Positions 1-9,900 of a DNA stretch of 64,000 nucleotides are shown here, piece by piece. How positions within the stretch are numbered: position 1 is the first letter of the stretch; every line of letters starts with the position of its first letter. The stretch is from Gossypium raimondii (Eukaryota; Streptophyta; Magnoliopsida; Malvales; Malvaceae). A program made the position numbers and the translations under genes. The notes under the pieces are model-generated. The model worked only from the letters and a program-made list of their open reading frames with translations, did not search any database and had not been told where the DNA came from. Where the stretch lies: positions 9,548,001-9,612,000 of the forward strand of contig NC_068569.1 of the NCBI RefSeq assembly GCF_025698545.1, read 5' to 3'.

Positions 1-1
1 A

Positions 2-793
2 AACCTAAACAAGGGTCCAATAAGTCTCATCAAGAAGATTTTATCTTCAAAGCCAATCAAACTCATATTCAAGTTGCCTTGGACGGTCCTCAGTAAACTT
101 CCAGGGTTTTCAATCTTGAAACAGCCTATGGAACTTTTCTTCAATGGAGGAGATAGTGAAGGCGCCAAATCAGATGAAGAATCGAGTGCTGACAAGCCAC
201 CATTAGTGGAAGAGATTACGATTCCTTCAGTTTCTGAGCTTTCAGATTCTGGGGTTCGTTTTTTGCCCACAACAGGCAACATCTCATCCATTACGTTTGA
301 TCCCAAGACTTTCACTTTATACCTCCCCACCATCAGCTTAGATGTCAACACCGAGGTGATATTGAGGAACTTAGTAGCATACGAAGCATCGAATGCATCG
401 GGGCCACTGGTTTTCACGCGTTACACCGAGATGATGAATGGGATCATCGACACGGGAGACGACGTGAAGCTGCTGAGGGAGAAAGGGATCATCTTGAATC
501 ACTTGAAGAGCGATGAAGAAGCTGCAGATGTTTGGAATGGGATGAGCAAGTCAATCAGGTTGACCAAAGTTCCTTTTCTCGATAAGACGATCGAAGAGGT
601 CAACAAGTATCACAATGGACGATGGAACATCAAAGCTAAAAACATGATGAAATCTTATGTGTTTGGTTCTTGGCAGATCCTTACGTTCTTGGCTGCAATT
701 TTGCTATTGTTGTTGATGACACTGCAAGCTTTTTGCTCGGTCTATAGTTGCAGTCGGGTTTTCCGTATCGATGCCGCCGATGCCAATGACTGA
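2..793 (+). CDS. DUF247 (UPF0481) family protein, 3' part
   Basis: The frame is open from the left edge of the window to a TGA at 791-793, so the N-terminus lies outside. The visible part is about 263 residues. It matches the C-terminal half of plant DUF247 proteins: an FTRYTEMMNGIIDTGDDVKLL segment, then a GIILNHL-type motif with the acidic run SDEEAADVWN, then 'EEVNKYHNGRW', and a last hydrophobic segment (ILTFLAAILLLLLMTLQAF) that is probably a membrane anchor. A short basic/aromatic tail follows. DUF247 proteins are plant-specific, usually 400-550 aa, and of unknown biochemical role; some members act in grass self-incompatibility. No intron is visible, which fits the family. Translation may look as if it starts at a TTG at 74, but the reading frame continues upstream without a stop, so that is not the start. 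Confidence 0.85.
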   Translation, partial: NLNKGPISLIKKILSSKPIKLIFKLPWTVLSKLPGFSILKQPMELFFNGGDSEGAKSDEESSADKPPLVEEITIPSVSELSDSGVRFLPTTGNISSITFDPKTFTLYLPTISLDVNTEVILRNLVAYEASNASGPLVFTRYTEMMNGIIDTGDDVKLLREKGIILNHLKSDEEAADVWNGMSKSIRLTKVPFLDKTIEEVNKYHNGRWNIKAKNMMKSYVFGSWQILTFLAAILLLLLMTLQAFCSVYSCSRVFRIDAADAND

Positions 794-3700
794 TCAGTAA
801 TTTCCATCCCCATCGGTAAACATTAACGCTCTTTCTCTCTTCATTTTGGTTAATTTGTGTGTGATTATTGAATATGTGTTAATCATGAACCCAAGATTTA
901 GTCAGATTGATAGGGTATAATTTTTCCTTAAAAGATGTGGGTTGAACTTTTGAAATTTACTGATGATTTGTTTATTTATTTATTTTTACTGCAGATTCCG
1001 ATGTATAGTGTTAAAAAGTAGGTTAAATATAAAAAGTATGGTTTTGTGTGCTTTTAATTTCCTTTGTCTTTCATTCCAAGGTATAAAACATACTAAATTT
1101 GTAATGATGACAATGTTTGTTGGCTTCTTCATTAATCCTCGGCTGCTTCTAAATAAAATTATCCAATGACTGTTCTCCAGCTATGGCGCTTAAAAGCAAA
1201 CAAGGTACTAATTCTGCTATGAAAAGTGCGGAGGTCCAAAACCAAAAGCCTAATCTTCTAATTAATATGCTTTATGTCAAAGATTAAATTAAAGTTCTCG
1301 TAAGCATGAGAGAGACCCAAAGTGGGAAACCTAATTATTTGAGGATAAGACGTATCTAACAAAGTGCTATATGAAACATATATCATCAATTGATGCTCAA
1401 ACACTACCTTTATATATATGTATAAATCTTTTTTATTTTCGGCCGAATTAGGTTTGGAAGCCCAAAATATCTGTTGTTTGTATAGTTCCAGATCAGTATT
1501 TTGACTCAAAACATCTGTCTTTCAATTTAATATCTATAAATATTAAAAAATGTATTAGTATATTGAATTAAATTAAATTAAATAATAATACAAGTCAAAT
1601 TGAGTCAAAATCCTCCCCCCAAAAAAGAAATTATACCCAAATCATTGTGTGAATCAGTATTCAGTCTCCTTAATAACTTAAGGCTTTAATTTGTTTTGGT
1701 TGTATGTGTCTAACATCTCTGGTAAAGATAAAGAAATGAAATAGTAATTTCCATTCTCTAGCTATTTTCTGTTCAACAACATTACGACCCAAATCGACTA
1801 TGAGACTTGAAAACCACTACTCAACTTGTATTATAATCTTGATGAACTGTATTTACAGTATTATTGCTGTATATAATTGATGTTTATGAGTATATTTATA
1901 TAAAAGTTTCGGAGGAAATTTTTATTTCTTTTTAGAAGAGGTAGTCATAAAACTCGAACATGAATTATTACATAATATAATTGAATGAAATGTAATAAAT
2001 GAGAAATAAAATAGTACATTATTTAGTTGATTGAATGTGTTAAAAGGAATGTGTAAGGATAGATAAAATATATATATAAGTTTGACTCTTTTATTATAAA
2101 ATAATATTCTAATTATAAAAAATAATTTAATAATAGATTTATTATAAAATATTAAAAATTATTTAATAACTATAAAACGTTATTTAAAAATATATATTAA
2201 AATTTATAAAATGTTTCATATTAAAATAATATAATAAAACCTTCGTTCAATTAAAAAAAAAAAAAGCAAACATATACCGTATATTTTACATAATAACATA
2301 TTTATTATAATTACTTTTCCACGCAAAATCGAACAGAAAAAAAAAATCTTCACACAAATTAAAGTGTTTGGTCAGATTTGATACATCTAAGGAGATGGCT
2401 GGTTATTTCCTCAACCCAAAAAGAGATCATGCATTAGAGAAAGCTCCATCTTCCCAAGTTTGTAACCGTCATTTGCAGATTGTGGAATGAAGTTTTCAGA
2501 TTTTAGCAACAGTCGCCGTGGCCTTCTCCTTCCTCCACCATGTCACTAACCTACATCCCAAAATTTCACCCAAGTGTTCCTCCTCTTTCTCTCTCTCTCT
2601 TTTTTCATTTGTTTATTTCTTAAAAACCACCAGAATATCATAAATTTATAAAAAACTATCCACGATTTCTCTCTCTCTCTCTTCTGGTATGGGTTTTGGT
2701 AGTAATGAATATTGTTGAAATTTGATTTGGAAAGGATGAAATCTTGAAGGGTATTTATAAAACTTTTGTCTATTCTTTAGAGCATCAAATGAGCCATTCC
2801 GAAGGAGAGCTCAGAATAGAAAACGTTGAATAAATCCTGAATAGTAATTCCATTGAATACCAAATTCCATCAAGGGAAACGACCGAATCACGCATGATCT
2901 AGTTGGCTATTACAACCAACCAAGCACACTATTTATTTTTCTTCTTCATTTGACATTCTTGTATCTCTTTTTATTATTTAGGGTACTCTATTTTCTTCTG
3001 CTCCAAGTTTTGGCTTCCCACATTTGCTATTTGTAAGATTTTAGGGTTTTATCTCATATGTTATATATATAATCAACATAAAGTATAAATTATAAAATAT
3101 ACTTGAAATTATTGATATTAGAAAAATAGTGATATTACTAAATTATAATCTTATATCAAAACAATACACAACATTTTGCAACACAAATTCCTCTATTGTC
3201 TTAAGCTCTCCAAAAGAACAAAAACATCTAAAGAAAAATCTCATATGATATGACAGCACAAATTTGTAATTTCCCTCGACTTTCCCACCCTAATGGGCCA
3301 GACAAGCATATGATGGGCTTATTCGTTTCAGAAAATTGAATTAATTTGGTCCAATTCAAATTATTTTTTTATAATAATACATTTATTATAATAAAATATA
3401 TAAATATTAATATGAGAATATTTTTAATAAAAAAATACTTTTTTAGGTCAGCAATAAAAAAAATTACTGATTTAACTAATTTTATGTTCAATAAATATAA
3501 TTTTTTATGTATACAACAGATAGACGTAAAAAAAATTTACATTAATAAGTGATATGTGAAAAATAAATTAAATTAATAAGTGAAAAGTGAAAAATATATT
3601 TACTTTTTTTTTTTATATTAGGCATGCTAAAAGGTGCCAAAGAGCATAAACTTTGGAGGGGCCAAACATAGAAATATTCCCTTTTTTATTGATAGATGCT

Positions 3701-4133
3701 AAAGAGTTTGAAATTTTGGGCCAAGCCCCCGGCCCCTTCAGCTACGCCCCCATATTATTCAATAGTCACCATGGCTTTTCGGCTTTGGCTCTGACTTGGA
3801 AGCTAAGCAATTAGTAATTTACTACACTACACTACACTACACTACTCCGCACTCGTTATCAAATGGCTAAAGATGACCAGAATCGAACTTCAATTTACTA
3901 CATAAATTAATTAACATCGACATTAACCAATTCACACACGTAATGACCAAAACACCATCTTATCATATCATAATGTTAGACAAATACAAAGGTCTACTTG
4001 GTAAATCAACATCGTCAATAGGTTAAAGAAACCCCCTCACACAGCTTCTTGAAACTTGAAAGCCAAGCTTAAATATTTCTTTTAGCGTAAGACCACAGAA
4101 GTTCGTTCAAGAAATAGAAACGGATCGATTGCA
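794..4133. other. intergenic, AT-rich
   Basis: This holds the 3' flank of the DUF247 gene, with AATAAA at 1152-1157, then AT-rich DNA up to the Ser-rich gene. CT-rich runs occur at 2584-2610 and 2668-2682. A GC-richer patch near 3650-3760 ('ggggccaaac', 'ggccccttcagc') looks like a relic of a dispersed repeat. Short open frames here (for example 963-1169, 3346-3552) have AT-driven composition and no recognisable domain. No gene is supported. Confidence 0.5.
3821..3845. repeat. (ACTAC)5 microsatellite
   Basis: Five perfect ACTAC units lie about 290 bp upstream of the Ser-rich protein start codon, so the repeat sits in that gene's probable promoter region. Confidence 0.9.
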
Positions 4134-4493
4134 ATGGCAAGCAAGAGCTCGTCGTCGCATTCTTCAACTCGGGTCTGCCTTTGCTCTCCGACCAATCACC
4201 CTGGGTCTTTCAGGTGCAGCCTCCATAGGAATTCGGATAGAGTTTCAAGCAAATCGGCGGCGACGCCCCATGTTAATAGACAGAGGGAGCGTCAGTCGAA
4301 GGCGGCGATGATGTTGATGATGTCTAACGTATCATCGTCATCGTCGAAATCAAGCTTGATCAAAGCCTTTCTGATGCAGATCATTAGACCTTCTTCCACC
4401 CACATCGATCTTCAAAGGAGGCGCAATTTCCACCCCAAACCTTCAAGGTTTAGTTCACTCAACACCTCTGCTAATGGAGTGACGGTTTCTTGA
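4134..4493 (+). CDS. plant serine-rich protein-like, 119 aa
   Basis: Single-exon gene from ATG at 4134 to TGA at 4491-4493. The protein starts with a Ser-rich leader. Residues 15-28 then carry the CLCSPTNHPGSFRC motif followed by SLHR, which I recognise from the plant 'serine-rich protein-related' family (Arabidopsis members such as AT5G25280). Cys15, Cys17 and Cys28 with His22 and His31 could be a small metal or redox centre, but no function is established. A Ser-rich middle (about 65-73) and the basic, conserved-looking block SSLIKAFLMQIIRPSS lead to a Ser/Asn-rich end. Length is typical for the family. An overlapping frame at 4129-4311 is a shadow: it has Arg-rich composition and starts upstream without family similarity. 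Confidence 0.85.
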   Translation: MASKSSSSHSSTRVCLCSPTNHPGSFRCSLHRNSDRVSSKSAATPHVNRQRERQSKAAMMLMMSNVSSSSSKSSLIKAFLMQIIRPSSTHIDLQRRRNFHPKPSRFSSLNTSANGVTVS

Positions 4494-6868
4494 TCATCTT
4501 TTAGGTCTTCTTCAATTCAGAATTTTGAGTTCTTTCTGTATATAAGAGACGTTCAAACTTTTAAACCGACGGGGATTATTCAGGGGAGCGGTGAATTTCG
4601 GATTTATTTTCTTTCTGTAATTGTTTGTTTGTTTTTTTTTTTTTTTGCTTACTTTCGGATATTATATATTAAAAAATATATGTTTCTGGCTTTTTTCCCC
4701 CTGAATTTATGTCTCTTGTTATGTTTAAGGTAGATTATAAGATATACATGGAATGTAGTATACAAATTAAACATGAATCTGAAACAAATAAATATGATCT
4801 GTTTATTTAAATATAACATTGTCAAAATTTTAAAAAATGAAAAATAAAATATATTTGATGCAACTCAAACAATACAAAATCAGGCAAAAAGAGAACATAT
4901 AAGTGGATCATGATTGCATGCTGTGTCAGCCCACTGAACAGGAGGCATGTGAATCTAATTGCCAAATTTTCATTCATATATTCGAAAATAGAGGCCTTTA
5001 ATCATGTTTGATAAAATTATGTTAATTAGTTGTTAACTACACCATAAACAATAAACAAGGCATTCTTGTTCAACCTTTGATTAAGAAAACGAAAGTTATA
5101 GGGGATACCTGGATGAGTGAAATAATCATATTTAAAATAGGCGGGGATCAAACCTAATCAATGCCGGCCTCCTACATCATTATTAATTGCACCAATGTTA
5201 ACGATATATATTTTCATCTAAGTCTCTCTACTTTTTGAAAATTAAAAATTTAGTTCTTGTACTTTTATTTCATTAAATTTAATCCTCTATTTTTAAATGT
5301 CAAAATTTAAGTTTAACTGTTAACATCATTAATCCAACCATTAACACGGTTAATTTTTTGTTAAATTTATTGTTGTGGTATTTTTGAAATTAAAAAATAC
5401 TCATTTGGTAGCTATGTAATTAAATAATAGTTTTGAAATTAATTTAAATTTAACAAAATAATAACAGTATTAACATTTGGACTTGAATTTTAAAATCTAA
5501 AAATAAAAGATCAAATTTAATAAAATAAAAGTAAAGAGACCAAATTCTTAATTTTGAAAATTACATATACTTGTGGTACATTTTAACCTAATCTAAAATA
5601 TCTTTTAACACTTTAAAATATAATAATAAAATGTCCTCAATCCTTATCCATTGAGGATTACTATATAGAGGGACCACGATCGACCTTTTCCAAGAATTTA
5701 AGAAAGCGACTATTTTACCCAATTATTGGTGTATTTAGAAATCATTAATTAAATCTATAATAACTTTTTTGGCAATTCAATGTTACTAATTTTTATTTAA
5801 TTATTTGTTTTTAGTTTTTAAATTTATTTTTTAAATCACCTTAAAATAAATAAAAAAAGTTAAGGTTTGTTAACTTTATTGATGTGAATGATATGTTAAT
5901 ATTTAACTAATTTTTTAAAATTTTAAAAACATATAATTTTTATAGTTTTAATAATTTTAATGATTTTAATTTTAAAAATAATTTTTGAAATTTTAAAATT
6001 TTAAAATTAAATAAATGCTAACGTGTCATCCACATACAATTCACATATATGCATTCATCTATTTTTAGGGTGATTTAACAAAAAAGAGAGTAAATTTAAA
6101 GACTAAAAATGAAAAATTAATGAAATTTTATAAAATTAAAAGACCAAATAGATCATTATTCCTTAATTAAATAAGATTAAATGGATAACCCTTTTGCTCA
6201 TTGTATTTCGGTTGAAATAACAAATTTTTTATTAAAATATAGCAAAGAAATCATTTTAAAATGATTTAAATTATGAATTATTTGCATTTACAAGGATACA
6301 TCTAGAAAATGGCTGAAATTGTTTAGAGGTCAAATAATGTACATCTTCGTATCTATTTAAATTGAATGTATTGTTTAAAGAATGTTGTCATTTTTGCAGA
6401 CATTATTAGTCCAGATAATTGGGTGTGAGAATCTAAATTCTATAGGAACAAAATCCTGACAAAACAAGCATTCAAACGTCAGATATCGGCTGCTTGGGCA
6501 GCAATAAAATATTTCAGGAGTTATTTGATGTTTTATCCTAATGTTATTCACCCACATCTTTCAACTTAGGAATTTGAATTCATATAAGTATATTATTATC
6601 ATATTAAATCAAGATTGCTATAAGATTGAAATACGATAATCTGTTAACCCTGGAATTTGCTAAATATCTGTATTAAATATTATCTGAATCTATAAAACCA
6701 TTATAAATCCCTAATTTAAAGTACGTATCCCAACAGAAAACTCCCAAGTCGATATCATCTTTATTTATGTTTCCCATTATATAGATTTATTCCATCAACA
6801 AACTTGATGGAAACCATAAACAACTAAAACACTCTCAAATCTCCCCCCTTTTTTTTTCCAATTTCCTC
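4494..6868. other. intergenic, AT-rich with one fold-back element
   Basis: Downstream flank of the Ser-rich gene, then AT-rich DNA containing the fold-back element listed at 5231-5560, then the promoter region of MED15 copy A. An open frame on the - strand at 6375-6557 has no recognisable domain. No gene is supported here. Confidence 0.5.
5231..5560. mobile_element. fold-back/MITE-like element
   Basis: The left arm 5231-5314 reads 'ctttttgaaaatt...' and the right arm 5479-5560 ends '...aattttgaaaa'. They are imperfect inverted copies of each other over about 80 bp; for example 'acttttatttcattaaattt' on the left faces its near complement on the right. About 165 bp separates the arms and there is no coding capacity. 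I found no convincing target-site duplication, so the true ends are uncertain. Confidence 0.55.
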
Positions 6869-6876
6869 TATAAATA
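6869..6876 (+). promoter_or_regulatory. TATA box of MED15 copy A
   Basis: TATAAATA sits 119 bp before the copy A ATG in a CT-rich stretch, the usual plant core-promoter setting. A start of transcription near 6900 would give a 5'UTR of about 95 nt. Its presence argues that copy A keeps its own promoter. Confidence 0.6.
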
Positions 6877-6994
6877 CTGACATCAAGTGATCAACACGCA
6901 TTTCTTGCACCAAACTAGATACATCGTTTCTCTCTTTTGTTTGGAGTTTGATCAACTCAGCAAATCCATCCAAACAGCTTTTTAGTTTCTGCTC

Positions 6995-9900
6995 ATGGAT
7001 TATAGAGGTACGTCTTCTTAATATTAACTTGCTTTTATTTTTTATTGTTTTAACTAATTACCCCCTTCCTTATACATTTTGATTTCTCTAAACAATAATT
7101 TTAATATTTTAATTACTCTTTTAACATTTCTCCAAACAGTTTGTATTTATATATATATATATAATTTTGCCTTCTCTTTAATTTCTTACAGATTGTGAAA
7201 AAGAGACTTGTCGAGAGACTACAGATCATGATCAAGAGGTCATTTTACCACTATTTTCTACGCATTTTTCTCATATTTCATTTCATGATTGATTAAAGTG
7301 GTATGTTTTCATAGTTTTATATACGATTAATCATTAAACTTAATAATATAATTTCATGTATTATATAATACATATGTAATGGTTTTTTTTTTTTCAAAAT
7401 AGTTAAAGGTTGAGTTATTGGTTAGTTTTACCACCACATTTTATTAGTAACGAGGTAGTCAAAATCATGTACCTTGATAAATTGGTTATTAATTAAATAT
7501 GAATAAATAGTTGATTGAGTCTTAACGGTGTTCTTGTCAGTGTAAAAAGTCGTGTGTTTGAATGTGTTAAAATGCATTATCTTTCTATTTGAGAGTTGAG
7601 GAGAGATTAAAAGGCATATACAATACCTATTTAAAGCTTAAAGTTTGCATTTAGGAAATATAAGTTCGTCATCCCTCTTCTACACCCATGATATTGTAAT
7701 AAATAAATAAAACAAGTTTAATGTAACCTGATTTGGAAATGCATTCGTGGTTCGTTATTTTTTTATTTTTTGTCTTGCCTTTTTTTTTTTGTTAGACATT
7801 AATGAATGGCAACAACTTGAAGCCTACATCTGCAAGTGAGAAGCCTGCAATGGGGAGAGGAGATTGGAGAACCCAATTACGGAGTGATTTACGAGAAAGA
7901 ATTATTGTGAACAAGATGTAATGCAAGAATTTTGGTCTTGTTTATGTTCAAAATCTGAACATGTGCATTTAATTTTAGCCTTTGCATGATTGTTTTAGGT
8001 TCGATACGCTGAAGAGGCACCTTCGATCTTCTGGGGAAGACAAATTAAATGAACTCAGAAAAACTGTTGAAGCATTTGAAGAAAAAACTTACAATGCAGC
8101 AAGTAACCAGGTAGATTGATCCGCATATCCATGATTTATAATCATATATATATGTTTAACTATGAACAATTAATTTATTGATCTCTAATTTCAGTTCGAT
8201 TATGTAAGGAGAATATCTCTGAAGTTGCTTCAAAAGGAGACCCAATCTCAGAACATTGTACAGAATTCTGGCCAATGTAGCAATAATCTTCATAATCCAG
8301 GTATCCGAGATCAGTGATGTTATCTCGCACTAGTTAAGTATTGATCTTATATTCAATTTGTTGTTCTACTTCAATGACAGTAGTGTTAGTAGTATTATAA
8401 CACTGGTACATCATTTATTTTGGTGGCAATATGTGTTGTAATGGCGACAAAATGGGAACTGCTACACACTTTTTCCTTCCATGAATGTGCAGTTCCCCTG
8501 CATGTCTGTGGTGTTCCAAATGAATTTGTGGTCCTTTTATGTCTTTTACATGTTTGATATTTGTGTATCTTCCGCTTCTTGTATTGGGTAGGTTCCCAGA
8601 GCATGCAGTCAGAACAAGTTCACGGTGAAGGGCTATCACACCAGAACATTCCAAATGATCTGAAGGGCAAAGTCAACATATATGACCTTCCAGGGAAAGA
8701 TGGACCTGACGTTATCTTCCCAAAACAGTGGCCTCCTTTACCAGCGCTGTATATCTCTGAACAAACGCCTACGATACGGTCAAGTATGTGTTTTGGTTTT
8801 TTTAGATTATAATATTTTTCAGCCCCATATTAGGATGTTTCCTTATTTTTAAGTCTTTCTAAATCATCTGTCCTGCAGTTTTACGACATCATAGATAGGG
8901 GTCCAAAGAAGATAATATTTTTTTTCTAACATTTATACAATTTCTTGTAGCATCTGTGGATTGTGCAGACCTGACAATGGCTCAACAAAACAACCATTCA
9001 AATATGCATCAGCAACAACAGCAGCAGCAGCAGCAGTTAATGGCTCAACAAAACAACCTTTCAAATATGCATCAGCAACAGTTGGGTCCTCAGAGTAATA
9101 TTTCAGGACTACAGCAACAGCAGCAGCAATTGGTTGGAACCCAGTCGGGTAACTCAAGCATGCAAACTAATCAACAATCTTTACACATGCTATCCCAGCC
9201 CAAGGTTGCACTCCAACAAACGCAGCAGACTGCACCTAATTTACTGCCAACTCAAGGACAGACATCCCAGCAGCCACAACAGCAGCAGCAACTGATGTCT
9301 CAGATGCAATCACAGCCTACTCAGTTGCGGCAACAGTTGGGTTTGCAACAGCATCCCAATCAAGTACAACAAAATATGCAGCAGAGACTTCAAGCATCAG
9401 GTCAAACATCAAGTTCCTTGCTTCAATCACAAAATTTGATAGATCAGCAACAGCAGTTGTATCAATCACAGAGAGCTGTTCCGGAGACATCATCAAGTAT
9501 GTTTTTGAATTTTTGCAGTTACATACTGTTGCTCTTTGCCTTATTTCTTTGTTGCTTTCTGATATTGTGTTATTTAACTGATCTCTAAATATTTCCTCAG
9601 ATAGCCCTGAATTCTCTTTCCTCTTATACACCAACTACACAATTTTCATAGTTGATGCTTTTGTTTTGCATCAACTACACAATTTTCCTGAAACATTGTT
9701 GTCGCCCTTATCATTGTGAGGTCTTAACTGCTGTGACCTTGCTATCATGTCACCGTTAATGCTTTGCTGCAGTAATTGTGCAACGGTTTTGTTAAACCAT
9801 GAAGGAACTACTGGATTAATCTATTCACTTTGACAAACAGTTCTTTCTCCTTCATTCATTGAGTTGTCCTATTGAATATAGAACTTTTTTCAGGAAAGAG

